DNA from: Cyrtodaria siliqua
Taxonomy: Eukaryota; Mollusca; Bivalvia; Adapedonta; Hiatellidae
Direction: 5' to 3'
DNA: 64,000 nucleotides
NCBI GenBank assembly: GCA_037043455.1
Contig: JAWPHD010006799.1
Span: 1-64,000 of the forward strand
The position numbers were made by a program, and so were the translations under genes. Each line of letters opens with the position of its first letter. Positions within the stretch are counted from its first letter, which is position 1. Positions 34,801 through 49,800 of the stretch are shown here, piece by piece. The notes under the pieces were generated by a model, which worked only from the letters and a program-made list of their open reading frames with translations, made no database searches and was not told the DNA's origin.

Positions 34801-37800
34801 TTATATAGGAAACGGCTAAAATTGACATCTTCTTTGAAACTGCTTGAAGGAATTTGATGAAACTTAATTGGGTAGTCCCCCTCAGATTTGTGTTTTTGGG
34901 GCCTCCATTCATCCATGATGGCCACCCTGGCTAAACTTAGGTCAATCTTAACGACATTTATCAAACAACATATTACCACTTATTCCATTCTAGTTAAATA
35001 TATCATATACATGTTCCTGTTGTTGGCCTCTATCAAGTTCGTGTTTTTCGTTATCGTCAAATATTCAAAATGGCCACCACGATAACCCAAAGATTACATA
35101 GAGTTATATATAGGAAACATGTTTTTTGGGTTGGCCTCTATCATGTTTACAGGCTTGTTTTTTAATGTTTTGTCAAGAGGATTCAGAACTTGAGGGTTGG
35201 TGCTGATGTGCGTGTAGCAAGAGCTTTTTATGCGACACTCTTTTGAAGAAGTTTTAATGGATTAAGATTTTTTTTATTCATCCATTTCAACTATTGTCAC
35301 CTAAATTCCTTGACAGTTTTCTATGAATTGCTTCCAAACTCTGTACACTTCTTTGAAATCATGCAAAGTTGTGCACAGGACAATACATTTTTGATCTGAG
35401 GCCTAAAAAAAAAATATGTGTGTTTCCGGTTTACTTTATCACCGCCGACCCTAAAAAAAATAATTTTTATTTTTTTTATTTAGATGATAATTTTATTAGT
35501 CAGAGTTGTTAAGCATCTAATTTGGATTGCAAAGGTTATCAAAAAGTTGCCTTAGTATAAAAATTGCATAATATATGCGAACAATATATATAAAAAAAAT
35601 ATCTAAAATAAACAACTTTTCCTACCTACCTACCCTAAGTTTTTGACAGGGTGAAACCAGAAACACACATATTTTGTTTTTAGGCCTGACTACTTTTTGA
35701 CAGAGTTATGATCCATTTTCAACTTAGATGTGCTATATGTTTTCATTTCCTACACAGTATGATAAAGTCAATAATTGTCACCTGAACTCCTGACAGCTTT
35801 TTACTGATTTTCTCCAAACTTAGCACAGATCTTTGGCATCATGTCAGATGTGCACCTAGCAACATAATTTTTATATGACACTTGCTAAGTGGGGGAAACA
35901 TCTGTTTTTATTTTAAAAAACCCACTCTAGTTTGTGTTTGATATGCAAAAAGACAACTGTTTAAGTTGAGAGTGGAGTTTGATCACCAACGGAGAGGTTT
36001 CATAAAGGAAGGGTTGGTGCTAATGATCTATGTATTCTAAATGTTTGATGTTTGCATGTGTTCCCAATGTTTTATATTTGACATGTGCAGAAAGACAAGC
36101 TGCGAGAGGAGTTTGATCACAGATTCGAAAAGTTTCTGAAGGGTGGTGTTGGTGCTGATGATTTGTGTGGTTTAGCATCACAGCTATGTCACTTCTACAC
36201 TGATCAACATGACGGCAATAGATTGGTAAGTTTGTTTCTATTTATTTTCAATGATTTTACATAGGTTTTATTTTTGGCTTGTACATCATTCTGACAAAAC
36301 AGTTTCCAAGTGTTTTGTCCATGACATCTGAGGACCTGATATTTAAAACTAATGATTTCTGGTATCTTATTTTTAATTAAATATATAGCATGATGAAACT
36401 CAATATTTCAAAATAGTGTGCCAGTTTATATCATTATTTACAACTGTCATGCATGTTAACTAAAAACATTCTTTATAAACAAGAAGATATTTCTGAAATC
36501 AAATACCCTTACGAAAAAGGAATACAATGATTTTGTTATCATTCTGGGTATAGCAATTTAAGTATTATTTGCTTACCCAGAGATCAAATTGAGTATAGAC
36601 CTTTGAAATGGTTATCTCTCGGTCTATTTAAATATTATTTAATATCCTTCCACCCTTCTGGGTATAGCAATTTCAAGTATTATTTGCTAACCCAAAGATC
36701 AAATTGAGCATAGACCTTTGCAATGGTTGTCTCTCGGTCTGTTTAAATATTATTTAATATCCTTCCGGGTTTTCTTACCCAGAGATCAAATTTCTGGGTA
36801 AGCAAATAATACTTGAAATTGCTATACCCAGAAGGATAGCAATTGACTGAGACAAAATCATTGTATTCCATTTTTGTAAGGATATTTGATTTCAGAACTA
36901 TCTTATATCAAATTGAGAGATGATTTGCTTACCTAGAAATCAGATTGAGCATATGCCTCTGATTATTGTCCCGTCCAAAAGTCAGGTCAGGCATGAAATA
37001 GCGAGATGTACATGATATTAAAAAACACGGCATGGCCTAGTGTCCGCCTTGCATGCGGGAAGTCGTCGCCTGTGTCATAACAAAGATTCCATAAAAGTGG
37101 TACTGGTAGCTCCCTTGCTTCACGTTCAGCATATAGAGAGGAGTTCTAGGACTGGTTGTCAGTATAATGTCACTGGGTGGGGTATCGTGCCATGTGTTTA
37201 TGTTGTGGTATTCCAGTGTGCCAGCTTTATGAAGTTGGGAATTGAGCTCACTGCTACAAGTAGACACCGTCATGATATGACGGAAAAATTATTAAAAGGG
37301 ATGTTAAAACCTGTACATAACAATACAATTTTTTATCACATAACGTCCCTTGTTAGCAGTGTCGAACACCCATTTAATACTCTATTGTATGACACACGTG
37401 TCATACCTGGAATGATTTTGATTGGTTGAGTTAAACCTGTAACTACGCAAGTTTATTAACTGAAACTACTTTATTTATTACAAATTCACCCAGATCTGAG
37501 TCATAAACTTATTATTTGTGACAGCTTATAAAAATAATGCACGTTATACAAAACATATTGTTGGTTTGTTAAAAAGTTGTCGTAAACTGCTATTTTGTAA
37601 AGAGGTAAAACCCAAACTCTTTTATACGCAACGTTATGTGTGAGACGCGACGTTACGACGTCACATATTTTATGACATTTTGGCGCAAAAGTGTGTCTGA
37701 CGTCGTGGCGGTTCTATGTCCATCTGAATTATTTTTTACTAATTTGATTGCAATGGTATGTGATAAAAAGGATCTTAAACTCGTTCCCATTCCATATAAG

Positions 37801-40800
37801 ATTTAGGAAACTCGTTATGAAGGCTCGTTAAAATTAAAACAGTTCACAACTCGTTTCATAAATTTTATATGAAATGGGAACTCGTTTAAGATCCTCTATA
37901 TCTTACCTTTGTTTTGATATTAATGTTGTACATATTTCGTTTCCAGGTATGGTTGAGTCAGCAGCTGGTCAAGCAGAAAGAAGAATATGTGAAATGTGTA
38001 CTGGCTGACTCTGTTAAAGGTCAACAACAGATCAAATGTTTGCTGTTATTATGTCTAAGGTGAGACATTTATATTTTGTATGTTTGTCTTTTATAGACAT
38101 TTAATTCTAAAACGTACATCATATGAAATTTTATATTTAACAAATTTATGATCGGCAATAAGCGTCTGCGAAATAATGATCCTTAATGATTTTCATATGA
38201 TTTTCATATGAAAGGGGTCATATGAGAATCAACAAAAGGAGCAACATATGATCTTACATATCCTTTCATATAATTTTCATATGAATATCCTTTCATATAA
38301 GTTTCATACGTGGCAAGTTTGCCTATCTATATAAAGTTAATTCCAAAACATTAATGTATAACCTTAATTACAGTATTTACTAAACCATTTAATATGGCAA
38401 TGAACCTATTAAAATATTGTCTCCTTTAAGTGTGGCCTATATTGTAGGTCATGTTACTGTATGTGGAGTGAATCCAGCTGGTTTCATGTTGGCTGGCATA
38501 CATTGATTATGACCATTGTTCCCAAATGTGCACGTTCTTTCGATAAAAACAGCCATCTGTATTATGTATTGTTTGTAATGCAGGTATTTGAAATCCATAG
38601 CCAGCAGCTCCCAGCCTATAGCCATTCCCATGAGGATGTTGGAGGTGTTCACATCTCAGTCCACATACAGACAGACAGACATGCTCACGTCTGTCTGGAA
38701 ATGTCTCGTGGACAGTGGTGAGTATTACTCAGTCGTGTGTTTACATTGTTATCTAACCTGTACCTCTCGATTTTATACCTCGTTATATTGCGTAAAAACT
38801 GTAAAGCATTCAGTTTGTCGGTTTTATTGAAACGTTCTGTAACAGAAATCAACTGACAGACTGTTACAAAAAAGCTATGTTAAAAACACCCAATTTTGGT
38901 AAAATGTTTTAAGGTCATTCAGTTGTCTACTGTTGTGGTAAAACAAAATTGTTTGCTATACACATGTCAGAATTGATAACAAAAACATTAAAAAGTATTG
39001 CAATAACTTGAATAAATCTGAAAATAATTGTTTGAACAGTGTTTTGTTTTTCTAAAATATTTTTCGACATTTTATATAATGAGCATGGATTGTGCATGTG
39101 TAATATTAAGGTATAGAGGCCTGACCCATTTTGGATGACCGCATATCTCTATTTTCCAGGTTATTTTGAGTGTATGAGGTTGTTGTTGAATACAAAGGTT
39201 CCATCCAGCCTTGAGAGAAGTGAAGTACCTCCCACCCCCGTGGCCTCCAGTATATACGATCTGATCATGACGCCCATTGGTTACGCTACAGCTGTAAAAG
39301 ATAGTCTCTTCAGGTAACAGTTTGGTCATTATCGATGTTGGATATTGTGGCAATTCTTGTTTTAGTTTAAACATTTATTTTTACATCGATTGTAATGATA
39401 GCTCTCTGAACTTATTTTAATCACTCTCAATGTCTTCCTGGGTAGAACCAGTATTAAGCAAATGCAGATAAAGTGTCTCACTCAGGGTTACAACACATAT
39501 GGTCATGGCGGGGATCAAACTCACGACCGTTAGATCCTGGGTCCGATGCTGTACCATTATACCACAGTGCTCCAAACGGTTGGGGTTTGATCCCCGCCAT
39601 GACCATATGTGTTGTGTCCCTGAGCAAGATATGTTTTTCTTATATCTTATTTTAAGTATCAGATTTAAGCTTTAGCATGAGTTGCATGATTGTAACTCTT
39701 ATACTACAATACAGATGTTGTAATACTGCTTCTACTCTGAGTACACTTGAGAAGACTTGATTCTGGGGCTGTCCAGAGGACCAAGCATGATTGTAACCCT
39801 TATACTAGAATACAGATGTTGTAATACTGCTTCTACTCTGAGTACACTTGAGAAGACTTGATTCTGGGGCTGTCCAGAGGACCAAGCATGATTGTAACCC
39901 TTATACTAGAATACAGATGTTGTAATACTGCTTCTACTCTGAGTACACATGAGAAGACAGTTGGTTCCGGGGCTGTCCAAAGGACTAAGCATGATTGTGA
40001 GGGGACTAATAATAGGGTGTTGATGCAACTCTGTTTCTCAAGTGGTTATGAATTTTCTGAATCCATGCCTCATACTTTTATCTCAATGTAAATGAGGCTT
40101 GAATCCAAAAAGTTCATATCCGTCTTGGTGCAAAATGACCTATATTGTGTTGTTGTGCCGTAAAACTAGATTCAAAAAAACAAGTCTACATCTTATATTT
40201 TGCTTGATGGTTTGGCAATTCCCAAGGACTCTTACTTTTATTATTCATTAGATATCGTACTTGAGTGACTTGAAACTGGTCAATATGTTACCTGCCTGTA
40301 AATAACAGATTAGATATCTTACTTGAGTGACATGAAACTGGTCAATATGTTACCTGTCTGTAAATAACAGATTAGATATCTTACTTGAGTGACATGAAAC
40401 TGGTCAATATGTTACCTGCCTGTAAATAACAGATTAGATATCTGACCTGGTCAATATGTTACCTGCCTGTAAATAACAGATTAGATATCTTACTTGAGTG
40501 ACATGAAACTGGTCAATATGTTACCTGCCTGTAAATAACAAGATTAGATATCTTACTTGAGTGACATGAAACTGGTCAATATGTTACCTGCCTGTAAATA
40601 ACAAGATTAGATATCTTACTTGAGTGACATGAAACTGGTCAATATGTTACCTGCCTGTAAATAACAAGATTAGATATCTTACTTGAGTGACATGAAACTG
40701 GTCAATATGTTACCTGCCTGTAAATAACAGACTGTTTACTTTTATCATTTACAAAAGTTTTTTAATAAGTACAACACAACATTTTGAGAAATGAAAGATT

Positions 40801-43800
40801 CATAGTCATTTAATGCATGATTGTTTTATTTCAGTAACCATGTGCTGACCTTGGTGTGCAAGTCTCTGTTGTGCCCAGTATACACAGAACAGATCTCCCA
40901 GTTTCTCTTGCCTGCCATGGCATACGGGAAATATCCGTTCCCTTTTGTGGACCTCATTCAAGCCCTGATCACACAGTGTAGGGAGAATGAGATGGGAGAG
41001 GGGAAGAATAAGGGTTCAGGGAGGAAAGTCGATAAAAAGAAATTAAAGATAGAATTGACGCCATGGTTGCTTGGATCCTTTCTAACACTTGGAGATAAAC
41101 ATTTAGGTAAGCATGGCAGTGTATAATGGCATATAGCCCGTTTCACCCTGACATATGCCAGATAATCACAGATAATGTTAAGTAGTCTCTGGGTAGCTGA
41201 ATAGTTTGACCATGAAAAATTACCTGGTAGATACATTAAATACTCAATTATGTAGTTCATTTGCCCCTCACCACTGTGGGTGGTTTGATCTCTCATGGGC
41301 CTAGGAATCGTTATGTGAGGAAGCTATCCAGCTGGCATGCTGAACGTCGGTGATTCTACCTATTTCATCCTAATTGCATTGACATCGGATCTAGTTTCTA
41401 AGAAAAACATAAGGATGGTTCCTGTTTTGAATATCACGGTTGTGGTATCTCTTCATCTCGGAATATAAACTTTGAAACTGGTTAACTTGTGATGTTGATA
41501 CTCCTCCTACTAGAATCTGATTATTTTTTGAAGACATTTGTCTTTGGGTCCTGCGATTGAAATTCCGAACATTGCACAGAAGTGACCAAAGTACCAGTTA
41601 AATGATCTTTAAGTAATGGAACAAGATATTGTTATTTTGTAAGAGTAGTGTATGGTACACTTTATCATTTTGAAAGAGTTTCTTCTTGAAACAAGTTTGT
41701 TGTTTTAACCTGTAAAAGACTTTATAGTCTAACTGATTGTTTTAAAAGAGATAAAACTATATATTAGTTTTATTAAAAAGATCACTTGTTGCCAAATACT
41801 CGTCAAGTGGTCTGAATATAGTGTAGAATGAAACACCGTCGGTATCCTATTGTAAAGTTTGATAGAAAAACTTGACACTGCTCCTAATAATAGGATACAC
41901 TTATTGTACATTTTTTGGAGAGAAAACAGTTCAAAGAAATGCTTTATTAAGGGAATAAACTGACACTGTTGGAATATTATAATATTTCTCCATTTATGAT
42001 AACATATAATACATACCTTTCTATTCAATTTTAAAAACTGATTGTATTTTGAAAATACTTGACTTCAGATTCCATGAATATGGGAGAGTTCAGCCTGTAT
42101 ATACAGGTGTTACAAAGATTGCTACCGCTGTTGCCTGGATGTCGTCACCATGAAGATGATAATTCAGAGTCGGACTCCGAAGAAGATATGGATATATCAG
42201 ACAGTGTACGTGTAAATTAATATCAGGTCCTACTTTGTAGATAAGGATATTGCAGAGTGTGAATGTGTTTTGCTCTGCAATCCTATTTTGTTTTAATCGG
42301 CATGAATTTGGCTTTGTATGGTCAAGTTGTGATGAAGGAACACAATCAAATGCATTTGGTTTTGTGTTTGAACATTTCTGGTTATTGAAATCCCCCATTC
42401 ACAAAATGTTTGCATAAAAAATGTTTTCCTTTTCAAGACAACTTGAAAATTAACCGATCAATATAGAAAATAAAGCTATAAAGTAAATATACCCCACCCC
42501 ACACACACACACCCTCCCTTGCTGGATATTTTTTAGTAAGTAGTTTGTAAGTAATAACGGTTGTTTTGAGTTCAATCTTTAACATTGCAATAGACCTCCT
42601 TTTAAAATTCTGTGAAAATGGTGGTACAATTTGTATAATACCTTCATTATTATCACATACTACTTGTAGACTACAGATGTTGGCAGAATGTCAGAGCTGC
42701 GTAAAGATTGTCTGGCTGCCATAGACTCGACAGAGCACGTGCAACGTACAGTGACCCTAGTCAGTGGCAACACTGAAACATCCATGGTGTTTGCTGTTGC
42801 GGTCATCTGTCATTGTCTCACGGGCCAACATAAATATTCCATACACAGACGCAGGTAAAAATATCAACTTGTACATCTGTATATGTATGTAAAAGGCTTC
42901 ATAAACTGACTTAAGCATGGTCTTAATAATTTCGTTATTTATGTATTACTTTGTATATTGCAAGTTTCTTTATTTTAAATTGTGCTTTTTGACCACTGAA
43001 AAGTAAACCTTGCAAATTAAATGGCGATGAAAGGCAATAATATTCCTAGAAATAAATGCATCTGGTCTCAAATCATGCTTGGTCATCTCTGTTTATTGTG
43101 GACGTGAATCTATTACATGCATAAATCAATTTTCAATGGAGAGCTTTTTCTTTTGTTGTATTGATGTAAGCAAATTTGGATGCATTTAGAAAGTATCCTT
43201 TTACAATTCTTCATTAATGGATAATAAACATGTACATTGATTTTGAAAAGCACTGGCGTGTAGATCAAATATGCTGGACAGAACAAATTTATACAGTCAT
43301 GTCAAGCAGAATGTCGAGTTCATATATTATTTGTAAAGCTACATAAAGCTACAACTAATAGCCTGCATTTTATTTCTGGAAGAAAGTCCTGGTTGTTTTA
43401 TCTTTACAGAACACTAAATTGTAAATGCCATAATTTGGTTCTTCTGAAGTACCAATTTAGTAGGTACAATATTAGTAACTAAACTTGTTTTATTTCAGGT
43501 TGCTATACAGTCTGGCCTTTAACCCCCAGTTTATACGCAGTCTGTGGCACTGTTGTGCCTCTGTTTCCACGGTAACAGCTACTGGGTATGTACACATACA
43601 CAAAAATCTAAATGTTAAGTGTTTGGTAATAGATGTATCACAGTAATTGCTTAAATATACAAATGTTTGTGCTTCATTGATGTTCTTATGTTGTGTTTTT
43701 CAGCATCCATGGCCTAGTGGTTAGAGTCTTTGACGAGATCACTTGCCCTTTACTGCTATAGGTTCGATCCCTCAGGGGCATAGGAATCTTTATGTGAGGA

Positions 43801-46800
43801 AGCTGTCCAGCTGGCTTGCGCAACATTGGTGGTTCTACCCAGGTGCCCGCACATGCACGAAAATTGCCTGGAGGGGCACCTGGGGGTCTTCCTCAACCAG
43901 TATGACCTTAGCTGTTGGTGCGACTATGAAATCCAATTCAGTGTTGTGTTTTTTTTTACCAGAATATGTTATTCGTCCTGTGGGACGACCGATTTACAAT
44001 TTTGACAATGACAATGCTCTTCATTGGGTGATTGTAAATTGCGTGCTTTGATGACCTTTTATTAACCGGCCCGATAATGCTATTGTGTCGTAATAATGCA
44101 GAATGCTGGTAATAAGAGAAGTTTGATTCACAGCTAGAGGTGGGACTTCGAATATATTCAGGGTAATGGTAGGCGGAGTATCACATTTTGATGAGAATTT
44201 GAAATCAACTGATTTTATGACGACAATTACTAGTAATTAGCAAGAGCATTCTTAAAATTAGTTGTTCCACATGGAGAAGCGCTAAAATTGTAAAACAGCA
44301 TGCAGGGGATATTCACATTGTATACAAATACTTGGTGTACTAGATTTTTTTTCGAGATTTTTAGTGAAAATTGGTCATGAATATGAGTTTGCAAAACTGA
44401 TGATGTTTGGCGAATTTGGGGAATTTGCTAGGATTTTTCATGATTTTTATTTACCTTCCACGTATGGCGAACTGGCAAATGCATAGCCCAAGCCTGCTAT
44501 ACAAATGTGGTCCGTTTATATAAAATATCTGCGTATCCCCTCAATGTTTCCATATCCTCCTATTTAAAGGACCCAACTGGACCAGGAAGGAAGAGGACGC
44601 CTTCGTACTGTAACAATTTTATTTTTCAATAAAATAATGTAATATAAAACTTTACTTTGGCTTACGGGGGCCTTACGCTTACGGGGGCCTTACTTGCACA
44701 GTCCTATCTGCGATTCAGTGACCTTGGCTGATACATGTGTTGGTTCTGCGATTCAGTGACCTTGGCTGATACATGTGTTGGTAGGCCGCCCCGAGAGTGA
44801 GGTGGTACCAGTAATGTCCTAGAACGCGTTTGCAGGAAGGCCCATTGAGCGGTACCCGGTTGCAAGTAGGCCCAGGATGAGCAGTAACTGGAAATCGTTA
44901 GAACACAGTTGCAGCGTTTGCAGGAAGGCCCATTGAGCGGTACTCGGTTGCAGGTAGGCCCAGGATGAGCGGTAACTGGAAAGCGTTAGAACAGTTGCAG
45001 GTAGGCCAATTGAGCAGTACCCGGATGCAGGTAGTCCCAGCATGAGCGGTACCCGGCAGGTCCTGGCTAGAGGCAGCAGGTAGGCCCCGCAGGAGGCGGT
45101 ACCCGGTCGGCCCCAGAACCAGACTGCAATGATGTGTGTCACCCAAGATCCCACTGTATTACTATAACCAAAAGCTGCAGGAAAGAACCAATTGGTGACA
45201 ACCTGGGCTATTTAACAGACGAGGTTGAAACTTTATACCAGACGCTTAGTGGCTGTATTGGTTCCTTCTACAGTTTTTTGGGGGTGCATATATAACCGGA
45301 GTTATGTATTGGCCCAGAGTTATGTATTGGCCATAACCGGAGTTATGTATTGGCCTGTAGTGGTGTGGAGAATGAATAGAAGCAAAAAGGTATACAAAAA
45401 AGGCACAGTAGCTGGACAATGCAAGATAAGCCCCGGATTGCAGCCCCTGGAGGTGGAGGGGTGGATGGCGGATAGCTCCGATAGACCAAAGTGTTTCCCG
45501 AAAATTCCAAGGAAGCCAGAAGCCAAAACGAGGCTGTATATATACATGTAAGCATTTGGATGCAGGAAAGCACTTGCAGGGAGGTTCCTCCGGGGTCCTG
45601 TCACGTTGTGCCCTTCAAAACTACGGTTAATAAATTAACCTACACTTTAAAGGACCCAACTGGACCAGGAAGGAAGAGGACGCCTTCGTACTGTAACAAT
45701 TTTATTTTTCAATAAAATAATGTAATATAAAACTTTACTTTGGCTTACGGGGGCCTTACTTGCACAGTCCTATCTGCGATTCAGTGACCTTGGCTGATAC
45801 ATGTGTTGGTAGGCCGCCCCGAGAGTGAGGTGGTACCAGTAATGTCCTAGAACGCGTTTGCAGGAAGGCCCATTGAGCGGTACCCGGTTGCAAGTAGGCC
45901 CAGGATGAGCGGTAACTGGAAATCGTTAGAACACAGTTGCAGCGTTTGCAGGAAGGCCCATTGAGCGGTACTCGGTTGCAGGTAGGCCCAGGATGAGCGG
46001 TAACTGGAAAGCGTTAGAACAGTTGCAGGTAGGCCCATTGAGCAGTACCCGGATGCAGGTAGTCCCAGCATGAGCGGTACCCGGCAGGTCCTGGCTAGAG
46101 GCAGCAGGTAGGCCCCGCAGGAGGCGGTACCCGGTCGGCCCCAGAACCAGACTGCAATGATGTGTGTCAGCCAAGATCCCACTGTATTACTATAACCAAA
46201 AGCTGCAGGAAAGAACCAATTGGTGACAACCTGGGCTATTTAACAGACGAGGTTGAAACTTTATACCAGACGCTTAGTGGCTGTATTGGTTCCTTCTACA
46301 GTTTTTTGGGGGTGCATATATAACCGGAGTTATGTATTGGCCAAAACGAGTGAAGTTCATTAAGGTCAAATGGACTGAGCGAAGAGCCCCCAAAAGCAAT
46401 TATTGACCAACAGGAGCTGCAACCCAAAATAGGTACAAATGCACTAGTAATAACATGCTAAGTACAACGGAACTAAAACAACAATGATATGTAGCTATAA
46501 CAGGAAATTAACTAGTAATGTAGAAGTAGATCGAATGACATGATCAATAAAGTGCGTATTCGAGAAACAAATAAAAGAAAGAAACTGAAAGGACATAGTT
46601 GTTTACTTGAAGCCAGAAAGTGGGCTTGGTCACTGTATGCCTGACAAAGCTTATTCTGAAAGTATAACATGACACAAGTTCAGGATATATCATGTATAGA
46701 GTTTCTCTTTGCAGTTCCAAAGGATGACACACAGCATAAATCATCGCGGTGCTGAAATAAACAGCGAATCCAAATAAGAAAAATATGGTTCGTCTAGTAT

Positions 46801-49800
46801 CCCTTGGAGAACTTGAGAGTGGAAATGGGGACCTCTATCCTATAAATAACTCTGTAGTCGTCCTGTGTGGTCTTGGTGACATGCTGTAGAAGCGGATCTT
46901 GTTGTTTTTCATTTCATACCTTCAATTACCAGTACACCCGGTTCCTATCAAAGGCCCTGTAAAGATATACTAAGAACACTCGTATTTCTTATTTACACAA
47001 AAGCAGAAATACTACGGAAACTCGTATTTCCGCGACTTACTTGAAACCATGACTCGATTACTGGTACGCTCGATTCCTATCGAAGGCCATGGAACTATAG
47101 ACTAAGAACACTCGTATTTATCTACTCAAAAAATGGAAATACTGCGGAAACTCGTATTTCCATAACTGCCTTCAAAAATGTAACTATGACGGCCATGGAA
47201 AGATATACCAAGAACACTCGTATTGATCTACTAAAAAATGGAAATACTGCGGAAACTCGTATTTCCATAACTGCCTTCAAAACTTTAACTATGATGACCC
47301 GATTACCGGAATACTTTAAACGTGCACTAACGCCAAAATGACAAGACTAGCGCAGATCCTGCCTTATATGGAGTATTAAACACTCGCTGTACAATGTTCA
47401 GCTGTTGTAATGCAATTAAAATGCCCCACATTAACGTTTTGCGAAGAAAACTCTATGAACCTATGCATTCCTGCAATATTAAAAACAGCATATGAAACTT
47501 AGGTTAACTGACACATCCTGATTTGCGCCTGGCCTATGGCCTCTGCATCTGTTTTGATATATCGCAAGTAGCAGTCCGATGACCATCTGCCCATGGTTTT
47601 AATGAGATGATCCGGCACACCCGCCTTAGCGGCTGTAGTGGCAGAACCAATACGAAAGCTGTGTCCGGAATACAATTTGGAGTTTAATCCAAGCTTGGTA
47701 AGCAACGACTTGATACTAGCAATGAAGTATTCTCTGTTAAGTACGGTTCCCCTTGATGTAATAAACAGAGGATCGGAAAGTGCTGCCTTGGATTGCAAAC
47801 GCAAGTTCACGTAAGTGTTCATGTAACGAACTGGACATTCCGCTGTACGAGTGGCATTGATAATAATTGGAACTCCTTTTCGGAAAATGTCGACTTTAGA
47901 GCTTTTCAAATGTAATACATATTTGGAACCGTCATCATCAAGCTCTACATCGTTAATACACAAATTAAGCGAGGCATCAAACTTGCGGTCTGATACTGTG
48001 AATTCACCGCAACGAAGAAAGCCAAAGAAAGCCATGCTGGAGGCCGTAGCTAACATGAGACTGTTGTACTCCCCAAGGAAACCATCATTTAGGATGTTGA
48101 CTATATCGTGTAAAACCTTGAATGTAATGGGCAGCCTCTGATGAGAAAGGTTACACTGTGACTTTTTTAGACCTCGTAACACAACTTGTAAACGTGACAA
48201 GTTTGCCGGAGTAGAAAGGGGCGACGGAACATTATATTTTAGATAGTAATGACGTATGCCCAATAAATATTGTTTAACTGTATCATGTCGTAAGCCTCGA
48301 TTGACACAATGAGCGACGAAATAAACAAGCGTGTCTTCCGTAATCGGTGGTGGAAAAGAAATTTGGTCATGCCTGAGGGAATGCTGCTCCATAAATTGAG
48401 TGAAACATTTGTAGGCAGATTGGTATAGACATTTAGTACCTTCTGCCAAGGCCGCTGACCAAAGTGCCTCCACTGTGCTATCTAGGTGAGATACAGGCTG
48501 TCTAGGTGGGGCACCAGAGTTGGATGTCTGTCTGCCTGGGGCGCCAGTGTCCGGAATCGTGCCATCTGAAAACGAGACAGACTGTCACTGATTGCATTGA
48601 TTTTCCCTGGAATATGCTTTGCATGGACTATGAAATTGCCCTCGGCTGCACATAAAGTAAGTCGACGCATAAGCGTCATAATTAGTGGGGATTTACTGAG
48701 CCCTTTAGAAATGATAGCTACAGTCGCTGCATTGTCGCAATGGAATACGATACGTTTTCGCGTCCACAGTTTATGCCAGGCTACAATGCTGGTAACAATG
48801 GGGACTAATTCCATGAAAGCGATGGACATGTCTGGGTCGCCCAGCTTTGGTAAGTCTGTTGGCCATGGTTCTGCGAACCACCTGCCTTGGAAGTACCCCC
48901 CGTAACCATGGGACCCACTTGCATCTGTATAAAGTTCGAAATCTGCAGAGTCTATAACTTTGTCATCATAGAAAAACGACTTTCCATTCCACGATCCCAG
49001 AAATTTCAGCCACATATCCATGTCCTTAATACATGCCTGATTCAGGTGTACGTGATGGTGAAGTTCTTTGACAGATGCCGCTAGTTTCAACAAGTAAGAA
49101 ACAAAACTACGCCCGGGTAGTACAACGCGTGAGGCAAAATTTAAATGACCAAGTAAACTCAACAATTCACGTTTTGTAACTGAGGTCTTTCTCGAAATAG
49201 TTGACATGACTTGTTTAATGCGATCAACTTTGTCGGAAGGAAGAGAGGCTTCCATGTTGACAGAATCTAGCGTAATCCCAAGAAATATCATTGTAGTATC
49301 TGGCCCCAATGTCTTTACGGGATGTAATGGAATGTTCAGGGTTCCGAATACATGAGTGAGAAGAGCCATTGCTCTGTGACCATCGGAAGACGGCGATACA
49401 ATGGACAGGAAGTCATCAAGCAGAAACAGTAATTTTGGTATTTGAAAGTTTGTAGTAGCTATCCAGTGTATGGCTTCTGACAGTAAAGTGAAAATCTTTG
49501 GTGAACTTCTAGATCCAAAACACAATCTAGTGAAGAAATAAAAACTTCCATTCCAGGATACCTCATGGTATCTCCACAAATCTGGGCGAATCGGTATAAG
49601 CTTAAATGCATCAACTATGTCCGTTTACAAAGCATGGCGCCCTGACCATTACTTTTAATTGCAGAGACTGCATCATCCACCCGAACATAAGAAACGGAAA
49701 ATTCCGTTTTGTCAATTAAACTATTTACACTGGCATGTTCCTCATTGTTATGTGGCGCACTCAAATCGACTATCAACCTTTGTTTTTTGGAATATTTACT

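Noticed and set aside
37040..37429. 129-codon plus-strand ORF
   Set aside because: It crosses a SINE and has no recognisable domain or splice partners.
40247..40729. CRISPR-like 62-bp repeat-spacer array
   Set aside because: The whole 62-bp unit repeats, including any would-be spacer.
44819..46182. ORFs of 82-111 codons on the minus strand, present twice
   Set aside because: They lie in the duplicated B repeats of the retrotransposon and are copies of low-complexity GLPA-type text, not a protein family.
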